The notes under the pieces were generated by a model. That model was not told the DNA's origin. It ran no database searches and saw only the letters and a program-made list of their open reading frames with translations. A DNA stretch of 64,000 nucleotides, taken from Chloroflexi bacterium GWB2_49_20 (GTDB taxonomy: Bacteria > Chloroflexota > Anaerolineae > Anaerolineales > Villigracilaceae). Of this stretch, positions 28,437 to 36,241 are shown in pieces. The DNA lies in the NCBI GenBank assembly GCA_001796335.1, contig MGMF01000017.1, forward strand, positions 62,001-126,000, read 5' to 3'. Each line of letters opens with the position of its first letter. Within the stretch, counting starts at the first letter, position 1. The position numbers were made by a program, and so were the translations under genes.

Positions 28437-28841
28437 TTATTGAAGGCTCTGGGCGACCCGCAGTAGCTTTTCACGGGCATCTTTTCCAACATTTGCCAAC
28501 TCCTCATCTTTACCCATTTGACCGATATTCAACATAATTTCAGGATCTGCGATCCGGATGGTCGTACTTCCATCCGCTTCGGTTTCCATTGTGACAGTGC
28601 ACGGTAACAACAAGCCTGCTTCCGGATTTCGTGTCAGGGCGCGGTGGGCAAGGGATGGATTACAAACACCCAGGATGGCGTATCGACGAAAATCCACCCC
28701 TAATTTATCCTTGAGGGTTTTTTGAACATCAATTTGAGTGAGAATACCAAAACCTTCGCGCTTTAAAGACTCCGTGAGCTTCTGCATTGCCTCTTCGTAG
28801 GTGTCCTTGAGTTTTACTTCAAAACCAATTTTATTAGTCAT
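28437..28841 (-). CDS. DUF302-family protein
   Basis: 134 residues, a single DUF302 domain: GFEVKLKDTYEEAMQKLTESL, EGFGILTQIDVQKTLKDKLGVDF, YAILGVCNPSLAHRALTRNPEAGLLLPC, then a C-terminal strand pair. The pattern NPSLAHRAL and LLLPC is diagnostic. Members are small alpha/beta proteins of unknown role, sometimes linked to sulfur or heavy-metal stress; the single conserved Cys in LLPCTV may matter. No signal peptide. The ATG follows AAGGAGAAACA. Confidence 0.85.
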   Translation of the reverse strand: MTNKIGFEVKLKDTYEEAMQKLTESLKREGFGILTQIDVQKTLKDKLGVDFRRYAILGVCNPSLAHRALTRNPEAGLLLPCTVTMETEADGSTTIRIADPEIMLNIGQMGKDEELANVGKDAREKLLRVAQSLQ

Positions 28842-28882
28842 TGTTTCTCCTTATTATTCATTTTATTATATCCTTTTTGATT

Positions 28883-28952
28883 ACGCACTTCAGTGTAATT
28901 GGGGGTGTGAGAGCGGGCGAAGCTTTTTTCGCACCCCAACATCCCTTTTATA
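28883..28952. repeat. Palindromic intergenic repeat, copy B
   Basis: TTGGGGGTGTGAGAGC ... CGCACCCCAACATCCC, an imperfect palindrome whose arms match those of copy A (GTGTGAAAGC / ACACCCCAACACCCC). The left flank GCACTTCAGTGTAATTGGG also matches the left flank of copy C (33941-33999). Confidence 0.6.
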
Positions 28953-29057
28953 AGAAGTTTCGATATATAATTTGATGTTGTATGATGGATAAAGTTGCAG
29001 ACCATCCATCAATTAGTCAAGTGTGATAAATTGCAATGAATTAGTCCGAAAAGTGGA

Positions 29058-29705
29058 ATGAAAGAAAAAATACTTGTTCCAACTCATGAAATCAGGCGCG
29101 AAATGACGGTGGTTAACTCCCGGTTCATTGCCACACTTGTACCTGCCAGCAGCGTGGAGGCGGCGCGAGCTTTGATAAACCGCGTGCACAAGGAATTTCC
29201 GGATGCCAACCATCATGTACCGGCATTCATCATCGGGCATGGCGCCTCGCAGGTGGCGCATTGCAGTGATGCCGGTGAACCGGCTGGCAGTGCCGGAAGA
29301 CCTGCGCTGGCTGTTCTCCAGGGCAGTGGATTGGGGGATGTTGTTGTCGTGATTACTCGTTATTTTGGAGGCACCAAGTTGGGTGTTGGGGGTCTCGTCC
29401 GTGCTTATGGAGATGCGGTCAGAAGGGTGGTCAGCGAGGTTCCCCGGGCATGCAAGGTGATGGCGCATAAAGTCAGGATGGTCTATGCATATCCCTTGCT
29501 GGAGCGCATGCGTCTGTTGGTACCGGTGCATTCGGGACAGGTGCTGGCAGAGGATTTTGGAGCAGAGGTAAGCATGACTGCTTCCTTCCCTGTTGAAAAC
29601 CTGCCCGACTTTGAACATGATTTGGCAGAGCTTACCAGTGGGATGGTGCACGTTGAAATATTGGAAACAGGCGAGATCCAGTTTCCCATGGATAAACCGG
29701 AATGA
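29058..29705 (+). CDS. IMPACT/YigZ-family protein
   Basis: 215 residues. The N-terminal UPF0029/Impact domain is clear: VVNSRFIATLVPASSVEAARALI, HHVPAFIIGHG, HCSDAGEPAGSAGRPAL, VVVVITRYFGGTKLGVGGLVRAYGDAV. The C-terminal ~70 residues form the DUF1949 ferredoxin-like domain (YAYPLLERMRLLV). Eukaryotic IMPACT regulates GCN2 signalling; the bacterial role is unclear, perhaps translation-linked through RNA or nucleotide binding. It stands alone, with a weak AAAGTGGA site before the ATG. Confidence 0.9.
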   Translation: MKEKILVPTHEIRREMTVVNSRFIATLVPASSVEAARALINRVHKEFPDANHHVPAFIIGHGASQVAHCSDAGEPAGSAGRPALAVLQGSGLGDVVVVITRYFGGTKLGVGGLVRAYGDAVRRVVSEVPRACKVMAHKVRMVYAYPLLERMRLLVPVHSGQVLAEDFGAEVSMTASFPVENLPDFEHDLAELTSGMVHVEILETGEIQFPMDKPE

Positions 29706-29792
29706 TGGTGTAATGATATTGTTAGGTGGTCAATAATTTTCAGAATGAGGTATCATTAAATCAACAAAAAGATTAACAATAAAGGAAAAAAT

Positions 29793-30437
29793 ATGTTATC
29801 AAAATTACGCGAGCCGTTTAATGGATTTTCCCACCTGGGAGGTGCAATTACTGCATTTTTAGGCGGTATTGCTCTTCTAGTTATTGGTTGGACAGGAACT
29901 GAAAGAATTATTTCCGTGATCATTTATATCACCAGTCTGGTTACTATGTTTTCTTCCAGTGCTACTTATCACCTGGTACGGGCAAAACCACGCCTACAGG
30001 AAGTTTTACGCAAGCTGGATCATTCAGCCATCTTCTTGTTGATTGCAGGAACCTACACTCCATTCTGCGTCAATGCGTTTACCGGTTTCTGGCGTTGGGG
30101 CTTTCTTTCAATCATCTGGGGAATCGCAGTCATTGGTATCGTTGTCAAGATTTTCTATATCCGGGCACCACGCTGGTTGAATGCCGGTATGTATGTGCTT
30201 ATGGGTTGGATAAGTATCCTGGCTGCCCGGCAGATGGCAGGATTACCACTGGGGGCATTGGTATGGCTGATCGTAGGTGGTCTAATTTATACACTTGGGG
30301 CAGTGGTATATGCCACCAAGATATTCAATTTTGTGCCTGGAAAATTTGGTTTTCATGAGGTTTGGCATCTGTTTGTGATAGGTGGTGCATTGGCGCATTT
30401 TATCGCAGTCATGTTGCTGATGAACAGCCTGGCATAG
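29793..30437 (+). CDS. Hemolysin III / YqfA-family membrane protein
   Basis: 214 residues with seven hydrophobic segments. Family landmarks: FNGFSHLGGAITAFLGG at the start, MFSSSATYHLVRAK, LRKLDHSAIFLLIAGTYTP and, near the C terminus, FGFHEVWHLFVIGGALAHF. The His, Ser and Asp residues in these motifs are the conserved metal-site set of the PAQR/HlyIII superfamily. Hemolytic activity is known only for some members; a role in membrane homeostasis or lipid hydrolysis is equally possible. The ATG follows AAAGGAAAAAAT. Confidence 0.9.
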   Translation: MLSKLREPFNGFSHLGGAITAFLGGIALLVIGWTGTERIISVIIYITSLVTMFSSSATYHLVRAKPRLQEVLRKLDHSAIFLLIAGTYTPFCVNAFTGFWRWGFLSIIWGIAVIGIVVKIFYIRAPRWLNAGMYVLMGWISILAARQMAGLPLGALVWLIVGGLIYTLGAVVYATKIFNFVPGKFGFHEVWHLFVIGGALAHFIAVMLLMNSLA

Positions 30438-30454
30438 GATTCTTTATTGATAAC

Positions 30455-30500
30455 GGGATTTCGCCATCCGGGATTCATCCAGAGAAAATGGCTAAATCCC
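30455..30500. repeat. Inverted repeat downstream of the hemolysin III gene
   Basis: GGGATTTCGCCAT (30455-30467) and ATGGCTAAATCCC (30488-30500) pair at 12 of 13 positions with a 20-nt loop. It precedes the terminator and could be an RNA-stabilising hairpin. Confidence 0.5.
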
Positions 30501-30527
30501 ATCGTCATGTGGATTGATGGAATAGTA

Positions 30528-30557
30528 CGAAACCGCCTTTTATGCGGTCTCGTTTTT
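30528..30557 (+). terminator. Rho-independent terminator of the hemolysin III gene
   Basis: CGAAACCGC / GCGGTCTCG stem with one mismatch, 7-nt loop, then GTTTTTAAG. It lies ~90 bp after the stop and upstream of the convergent GH13 gene end. Confidence 0.75.
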
Positions 30558-30623
30558 AAGTAGATATTCATGGTTAGATCCAGCAGGTGTAAATGGAGAG
30601 AGCAGAATAAGTCTCCGGAATTT

Positions 30624-33359
30624 TTATGCTGGTTTTTTGGGTGGATTTTTCTTCTTAATGCCTTCCGGTTTAATTTTTACTCCGGGATTAATTTTCCGTT
30701 TTTGATTTAATGTTGGTTTTTCTGATTCAACTATTAAGGATGGTTTATTCAGCTCGTCATACCTGGCTTGAACCGACCAATACCCGTTTCCATTCAGGTC
30801 ACTGCACACAGCCTGCCACCTGTTATCTTCGTCAAGTATCTCTTTGAAATCAATGAAGGCATGATGTTGATATGCTTTCAACTCCAGGTATAGTCCATCC
30901 ATTACCAGGGTACGACTGGAACGGATATATTCCAATCCATTTTCCAGATCCCGGAAAATCGTGTAATCTCCTTCATTGGCACGCAGTCCCAACGCTTGCC
31001 CCAGGGTGGTCTGTGTTAATTGCCCGTTGGATTTATCCATGAAAGCAACGGATGTTTTGATCCACCCCCGGGTTTCTGCAAATTTGTTGTGGTAAATGAT
31101 CAAGGCGCGTTGGCCTGTCCCACTTGCCAGGCTATTCCCGATTCCATTTGAATAGGCAAGAATATCTTCATTGACCTGCCCCTCTGAATTGAAAAAATCA
31201 TACAATGTGAAATTTTGGACGTCTGCAAACAGTCGTCGTCGTTTTAAAAGTGGAAAGATGTGCCATTCATGACCTCGTATCAGGGGCTCATTTGGGTTTT
31301 CATCCCAATACGCACGCTGATATTCCATCCCATATTTTTCGTGAAATCCTTCGATCTGTCCGTGTCCGAACATGGGTAAGCCAGGCAGGGACGCCAGGAG
31401 TGTGCAAACCCCAAAGTATTTATCTCCATCTCCAAATTGCTCAATGGCAGACTTTTCGTCCGGGTTGTTCATGAAATTAACAAAACGTTTGAGAATCTGT
31501 GGGTCAAATTCGAGAATGTTTTTGATCACTGTCCTATATTTGGCGTTGTCCTCATCCCGCAACATGTGCATAAAGGCAGAGTTATACACCCGGTGCATTC
31601 CCAATGTGCGTACAAAATAACCTTCCATCAGCCAGAATGCTTCAGCCAGGAGCAGGGTATCGGGTACTTCGGTTCCCACACGATCGACAACTTCCCGCCA
31701 AAATTCAGCAGGCATGGCAGCCTGGAACTGGGCTTGTGTGAGACCATGCTCTGAGCGGGATGGGATTGCGCCTCCGGCGCCTGGCTCCGGAAACCACAAG
31801 CGCTGGATATGCTTGTTAGCCAGAGTCATGGCGGCATCAAAGCGAATGATGGGGAAATTTCGGGCGACATGCAGGATGGTTTGAATAACTGCTTCGCGTA
31901 CTTCAGCCTGCAAGTAATTCAACTGAGCTGTGTCGTTCCAGGGCATGGAAGTGCCATCATTGCCATGATAGATGTAGTGAACGCTACCGCTCCCATGATC
32001 CACTCGCTTGAAAACTACTGCGGCATCTGTTTTGCTGTAATAGTGATCCTCAAGATAGATACCAACCCGGTCAGTATTGGAGAGATCTACACCGTTAAAA
32101 GAGTAGTTTGGGTAAGGGGAATAAGGGAGTGCCAGAAACCAATCTGGATGTTCCATAACCCAGGTTGAATCAATGCCCATGTGATTGGGAACCATATCCG
32201 CAGACAGGCGGATACCTCTTTGCCAGGCACGTTGACGCAAATCTTTCAACGCATCCCAACCTCCCAGCGCATTGGCAATCTGGTAATCCATCAGGCTGTA
32301 AGCTGATGCGACTGCGTCTGGATTACCCATCATTTGTTTTATGCGCATGGAGGCACGGCTGCGTTCCCACAGGCCGATCAGCCACAGGCCTGTAATTCCT
32401 GCTCGGGCCAGTTGATCCAGCTCCTCGTCTGGGATCTGGTCCAGAGTCTTAATGGGACGCTGATATTGCCTTGAGAGCTGATCCAACCAGACATAGCTAT
32501 TTTTTGCGATAAGGACCAGCTCAGGCATCCAGTCCTTGTCCAGGCTGAAATGTTCGGTTTCTGGTTCAGCATGGGAAAATTCTAGGAGTGGAGCTTCACC
32601 GTTGAACCCTCCAGTGCCTGTATTGCGAATGGCTTCTTCCCGCATCAGGTCCAGGCTGCGCTGCAAGCGATTAACGAAAATTTCACCCAGAACTTTACCC
32701 CACCTTTGCAGCAGATATTCCAACTGTCCGGTCAGAGAATGAGGTGAGACCAGGGCTGGGTGGCGCAGAATATCCAACAGGGTTTCTCCTTTATTTTCGT
32801 CTCCTGGCTTTGATTCTGTTTCAAAAAACTCGGGGATTTTTCCAATAATTGGGCTGTAATTGTCAGATTTTAATAAACCGAATTCATCAAATAAATCCAC
32901 ATATTTTTGCGCTGCAGGATTTAGATTGGTGATGTGCAAGAGGAGCATTTCTTCCAAAACCACTGCAGGAATATTGGGCTGGTTCATATAATCTTTTGAA
33001 GAAACCAGCCCCTGATGCACAGGTGAGGGTGGAAATTCATCCAGGAAACGCATTTGTGCATTCTGTAATTTGGATTTTCCAAAATCTCTTTCGAGCCATT
33101 GATATACTGCTTGCGCCGAAATGTTGTTTTCTCGTTCATAATTTCGGATGAGGATGTGTTGGATCTCATCGATCAACCCCAGGGCATAGATCTCAGAGGT
33201 AGGAACGGGGTAACCAGTAATTCTGCTCATTTGCTCCGCAAATTGACGAGCTGCGGATAGATCCGCAACAACAATGTGTCCATCTGTAGAAAATAGACTC
33301 TGGTTGATGTGATATTTTTGGCGTGCATGTTGTGAAATGTGAAATTCAAATGGAAGCAT
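30624..33359 (-). CDS. Divergent GH13 alpha-amylase-superfamily enzyme
   Basis: 911 residues. The first ~280 are an alpha-helical extension without a recognised domain (FHISQHARQKYHINQSLF onward). The GH13 barrel begins near ITGLWLIGLWERSRAS. Region I is LSADMVPNHMG. Region II is IIRFDAAMTLANKH, with the Arg and nucleophile Asp. Region III is LLAEAFWLMEGY, with the acid/base Glu. Region IV, normally NHD, reads FMNNPDEKSA: the Asp is present but the His is not. ASLPGLPMFGHGQIEG and a beta-sandwich C-terminal part follow. The tail is Lys/Pro-rich. There is no signal peptide, so it probably acts on cytoplasmic alpha-glucan or as a transglycosylase. Confidence 0.85.
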   Translation of the reverse strand: MLPFEFHISQHARQKYHINQSLFSTDGHIVVADLSAARQFAEQMSRITGYPVPTSEIYALGLIDEIQHILIRNYERENNISAQAVYQWLERDFGKSKLQNAQMRFLDEFPPSPVHQGLVSSKDYMNQPNIPAVVLEEMLLLHITNLNPAAQKYVDLFDEFGLLKSDNYSPIIGKIPEFFETESKPGDENKGETLLDILRHPALVSPHSLTGQLEYLLQRWGKVLGEIFVNRLQRSLDLMREEAIRNTGTGGFNGEAPLLEFSHAEPETEHFSLDKDWMPELVLIAKNSYVWLDQLSRQYQRPIKTLDQIPDEELDQLARAGITGLWLIGLWERSRASMRIKQMMGNPDAVASAYSLMDYQIANALGGWDALKDLRQRAWQRGIRLSADMVPNHMGIDSTWVMEHPDWFLALPYSPYPNYSFNGVDLSNTDRVGIYLEDHYYSKTDAAVVFKRVDHGSGSVHYIYHGNDGTSMPWNDTAQLNYLQAEVREAVIQTILHVARNFPIIRFDAAMTLANKHIQRLWFPEPGAGGAIPSRSEHGLTQAQFQAAMPAEFWREVVDRVGTEVPDTLLLAEAFWLMEGYFVRTLGMHRVYNSAFMHMLRDEDNAKYRTVIKNILEFDPQILKRFVNFMNNPDEKSAIEQFGDGDKYFGVCTLLASLPGLPMFGHGQIEGFHEKYGMEYQRAYWDENPNEPLIRGHEWHIFPLLKRRRLFADVQNFTLYDFFNSEGQVNEDILAYSNGIGNSLASGTGQRALIIYHNKFAETRGWIKTSVAFMDKSNGQLTQTTLGQALGLRANEGDYTIFRDLENGLEYIRSSRTLVMDGLYLELKAYQHHAFIDFKEILDEDNRWQAVCSDLNGNGYWSVQARYDELNKPSLIVESEKPTLNQKRKINPGVKIKPEGIKKKNPPKKPA

Positions 33360-33469
33360 TAAATCCTCGTTCCCTATTGAACCGGATTACTCTTTATTGA
33401 CTTAATAATACTCCATAACTGGGAGATGTTTATGGCGTATATATTAATAAAAAGCTAATAAAATAATCC

Positions 33470-33498
33470 TTGACTAAATTCACATTTGCCTGTATGAT
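33470..33498 (+). promoter_or_regulatory. Sigma70-type promoter of the cold-shock gene
   Basis: TTGACT at 33470-33475, a 17-bp spacer, TATGAT at 33493-33498. Transcription near 33505 would leave a leader of ~138 nt before the cold-shock ATG. Long 5' leaders are usual for thermoregulated csp mRNAs. Confidence 0.75.
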
Positions 33499-33642
33499 TA
33501 GTTTTGTAAGATGCCAGTAAGTTCGCGTTGGATCGAAGAACGGAAGCCCGTGGCACTTGGCGCGGGTTGTTTTGTTAAGAACGTCCGATGGAACTGCGAC
33601 ATCGTAACCACTTTTTTCTTTTTGCTAGAAGGAGCAAACAAA

Positions 33643-33852
33643 ATGTCAGAACGTATCATCGGAACGGTCAAATGGTTTAACGGCACCAAGGGTTATGGTT
33701 TTCTCGCTCGCGAGAACGGCCCAGACGTGTTCGTCCATTACTCTTCAATACAGGGTGATGGTTTCCGTAACCTTACGGAAGGCCAGAAGGTTGAGTTCAC
33801 AGTCGAACAGGGCGCTAAAGGCCCGCAGGCTGCAGAAGTAGTAATCCTCTAA
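33643..33852 (+). CDS. Cold-shock protein (CspA family)
   Basis: 69 residues from the ATG at 33643, with AGAAGGAG eight bases before it. One cold-shock domain: [19 protein letters not shown] carries RNP1 (KGYGFL), and [10 protein letters not shown] carries RNP2 (VFVHY). The aromatic nucleic-acid-binding face is intact. It is an RNA chaperone that melts secondary structure at low temperature or during growth transitions. It is a single-gene unit with its own promoter, long leader and terminator. Confidence 0.97.
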   Translation: MSERIIGTVKWFNGTKGYGFLARENGPDVFVHYSSIQGDGFRNLTEGQKVEFTVEQGAKGPQAAEVVIL

Positions 33853-33875
33853 GATAGCTTTCAACCGACAACAAG

Positions 33876-33905
33876 AAACTCCGCCGAATTTTCGGCGGAG
33901 TTTTT
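33876..33905 (+). terminator. Rho-independent terminator of the cold-shock gene
   Basis: Perfect 13-bp stem AAACTCCGCCGAA / TTCGGCGGAGTTT with a minimal loop, followed by TTTTTATTTC. Confidence 0.95.
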
Positions 33906-33940
33906 ATTTCTTGTATGTGATTAGGGTTGATTTGGACTTA

Positions 33941-33999
33941 TGCACTTTGGGGTAATTGGGCGTGTGGTGGGTGGGTTTCACCCACCATTCCCCCGAATC
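33941..33999. repeat. Palindromic intergenic repeat, copy C
   Basis: GCACTTTGGGGTAATTGGGC followed by the short palindrome GGTGGGTGGGTTTCACCCACC and CCCCCGAATCC. The left flank resembles that of copy B and GTGTG follows in both; the arms are shorter here. It separates the cold-shock terminator from the end of the convergent membrane-protein gene. Confidence 0.5.
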
Positions 34000-34027
34000 C
34001 TTTTCAACAGGGTTACTTCTAATGATA

Positions 34028-34567
34028 TTAAAGATTAATTTTTTGGAGAATCCAACCGATTAAAGCATACAGGATGCCCGATAATATTAAAGCGAATTTA
34101 ATGGAGGCACACCAGGCTGCCACTTCAGGCCAGGCAATGAGACCATTCCCGTTCAGCAAATTCCACAATGCAATATTTTCGGTTGCATCCAACAAGACTG
34201 CCAAAAATGCACCCCAACCAAGCCAGGCTCCCAGGCTGGAAAACCAACCAGACTTTCGGTTGGATGCCATCAGGCATGCCAGGCTGATGCACGTTGCGTA
34301 AACCAACATAAAAAGGTAATCAAAACCCAATCCAAATGCGGCAAATAAATTTGCGTGCGAGTTCCAGGAAGCCAGGATCTGCCCGGCTTTTTCAGGATTA
34401 CCTGCCAATTCAAACGAGACTATCCCCGCTGGAGCCGCCTTCGTTTGCAGGGGAGCATCCAGAAAACGAAATATGGAAAAAATCGATAAAATTGCCAGTA
34501 AAAGGAATATCAGCACTTTCTTGCGGTTTTTTGGGTCAATACACTGCAATGGATTTTGAATTGTCAT
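34028..34567 (-). CDS. Four-helix membrane protein, unknown function
   Basis: 179 residues from the ATG at 34567, chosen for the AAAGGAGAATTT site; the extended frame has no such signal. Segments: VLIFLLLAILSIFSIFRFL, FAAFGLGFDYLFMLVYATCI, LGAWLGWGAFLAVLLDATEN and ASIKFALILSGILYALIGWI. An ~50-residue loop (FELAGNPEKAGQILASWNSH) follows helix 1. The LLDATENIALWNLLNG motif within and after helix 3, and SIKFALI in helix 4, recur in small uncharacterised bacterial membrane proteins. No function can be assigned. A TATAAT at 34589-34594 (minus strand) is a possible -10 box, divergent from hutH. Confidence 0.6.
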   Translation of the reverse strand: MTIQNPLQCIDPKNRKKVLIFLLLAILSIFSIFRFLDAPLQTKAAPAGIVSFELAGNPEKAGQILASWNSHANLFAAFGLGFDYLFMLVYATCISLACLMASNRKSGWFSSLGAWLGWGAFLAVLLDATENIALWNLLNGNGLIAWPEVAAWCASIKFALILSGILYALIGWILQKINL

Positions 34568-34698
34568 GGCAAATTCTCCTTTAGTCATATTATAATCATC
34601 CTGGTTATAGAAACATGTTGCATAAAGTGGAGTATGAACAATGCCAACCATGATCAGCTAAAAAGTGACGGTGGACACAAAAATCAAAGGAGTCATAA

Positions 34699-36222
34699 AT
34701 GACGATTGTACTGGATGGCGCCAACCTGACCATTGAAAAAATTGTTCGTATCGCACGTCTGGGTGAGAAAGTGGAACTCCACCCGGATGCTTTGTCCAGG
34801 ATCCAATCCTGCCGCAACATGCTGGAGGAAAAGATCAATGCGCATGAGATCATGTATGGCGTCAATACAGGCATTGGTGAATTTTCTGAAGTAGTCCTGA
34901 CGGATGAGCAGGTTTCTCAATTCCAGCGATATCTGATCTATAACCACGCAGCCGGGATTGGTGATCCGGTGCCGGTTGAGCAGGTAAGGGCAGCCATGGC
35001 AGCCCGCATCAATGTTCACGCCCACGGAAATTCTGGCTGCCGTCCGATCATAACCCAAACCCTGGTCGAGATGCTCAATAAAGGTGTCACCCCGGTTGTC
35101 TGCCAGAAAGGGTCGGTGGGGGCGTGTGGGGACCTGGCTCCCATGTCGCAGATTGCGCTGCTCTTGATGGGGGAGGGTGAAGCCTGGTATCAGGGTGAAC
35201 GCTTGCCAGGGTGTGAAGCCATGCAACGGGCGGGTATCTCCATTCCAAATCTGCAGGCTCGTGATGGATTGGCCACAATCAATGGGTCCAACCTGTTGAC
35301 ATCCATGAGTGCTTTAAATCTTTACGATATGAATCGTTGGTTGAAACAGTCAGAAATAGCCTGTGCCATCTCCCTGGAAGCCCTGCTTGCCAATTTGAAA
35401 CCTTATGACTCGCGTTTGCATACCTTGAGAGGGTTTAAGGGCGCCATTCGATCAGCCAATGCCATCCTTAAGTGCATTGCGGGCTCCGATCTGGCAACCG
35501 GTAAGGTTAAAACCAAGGTTCAGGACGCCTATTCCATGCGCTCGTCTCCACAGGTGATAGGTGCTGCCCATGACGCGGTTGAGTATGCCCGCAGCCAGGT
35601 AGAGATCGAATTGAACGGGGTGGGAGATAACCCTATTTTCCTGCCGGAAGACCGGTTAACCCTCACGGGTGCTAATTTCCAGGGTTCCCCGGTATCCCTG
35701 CCAATGGATATGGCAGGGGTGGCCATTACGATGGTATGTGTTCTTTCGGAAAGACGGCTTAACCGCTTAACCAATCCAGCCCTCAGTCAGGGATTGCCTC
35801 CATTTCTGACCAAAGGGGCCGGGATGTTTTCCGGCATGATGCTCAGCCAGTACACTGCAGATATGTTGATCGTTGAGCAGCGTATTTTATCTGCACCAGC
35901 CTGCATCCAGTCCATCCCGGCAGCAGCTGACCAGGAGGATTTTGTATCCATGGGCATGAATACTGCCCTGAAGAATGGACAAATTCTTAACAACGCATAT
36001 GGCATTTTGGGGATCGAATTTATGGCTGCCTCGCAGGCTTTAGACTTTCGGGAATTTACCCCCGGAAGCGGTGTTAATGTTGCCCGCCAAGTGGTTCGCA
36101 ACCATGTGCCTCATCTTGATGAAGACAGACCTCTCCATATTGACCATAATGTCATGATGGCTGTGGTTAAATCAGGAGAGATACTGGATGTTGTTGAAGC
36201 TGAGATCGGCAGCCTGGAATAA
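34699..36222 (+). CDS. HutH-like aromatic amino acid ammonia-lyase with Ala-Cys-Gly MIO triad
   Basis: 507 residues, full length for histidine ammonia-lyase. The residues known as important in Pseudomonas HutH are at matching positions: Tyr53 (MYGVNTGIGE), His83 (YNHAAGIG), Tyr278/Arg281 (QDAYSMRSSPQ), Glu413 (ADQEDFVSMG). The triad that cyclises into the MIO electrophile, normally Ala-Ser-Gly, reads GSVGACGDLAP with Cys143, codon TGT at 35125. SERRLNRLTNPALSQGLPPFL is typical. His83 and Glu413 favour histidine over phenylalanine or tyrosine. No hutU, hutI or hutG lies nearby, so a complete degradation operon is absent here. The ATG follows AAAGGAG. MurJ is next downstream. Confidence 0.88.
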   Translation: MTIVLDGANLTIEKIVRIARLGEKVELHPDALSRIQSCRNMLEEKINAHEIMYGVNTGIGEFSEVVLTDEQVSQFQRYLIYNHAAGIGDPVPVEQVRAAMAARINVHAHGNSGCRPIITQTLVEMLNKGVTPVVCQKGSVGACGDLAPMSQIALLLMGEGEAWYQGERLPGCEAMQRAGISIPNLQARDGLATINGSNLLTSMSALNLYDMNRWLKQSEIACAISLEALLANLKPYDSRLHTLRGFKGAIRSANAILKCIAGSDLATGKVKTKVQDAYSMRSSPQVIGAAHDAVEYARSQVEIELNGVGDNPIFLPEDRLTLTGANFQGSPVSLPMDMAGVAITMVCVLSERRLNRLTNPALSQGLPPFLTKGAGMFSGMMLSQYTADMLIVEQRILSAPACIQSIPAAADQEDFVSMGMNTALKNGQILNNAYGILGIEFMAASQALDFREFTPGSGVNVARQVVRNHVPHLDEDRPLHIDHNVMMAVVKSGEILDVVEAEIGSLE

Positions 36223-36241
36223 TATCCAGTTGTAAACCTTC

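Noticed and set aside
29013-29651. 212-residue reading frame on the minus strand
   Set aside because: It is antisense to the IMPACT-family gene, has no family motifs and is rich in His/Arg/Ser as expected for a shadow frame.
34693-35226. 177-residue minus-strand frame
   Set aside because: Fully antisense to the HutH-like gene, whose active-site residues show the plus strand is coding.
34699-36222. Phenylalanine or tyrosine ammonia-lyase assignment
   Set aside because: His83 and the Gln-Glu-Asp segment (Glu413) match histidine lyases, whereas PAL/TAL differ there; substrate still needs a test.
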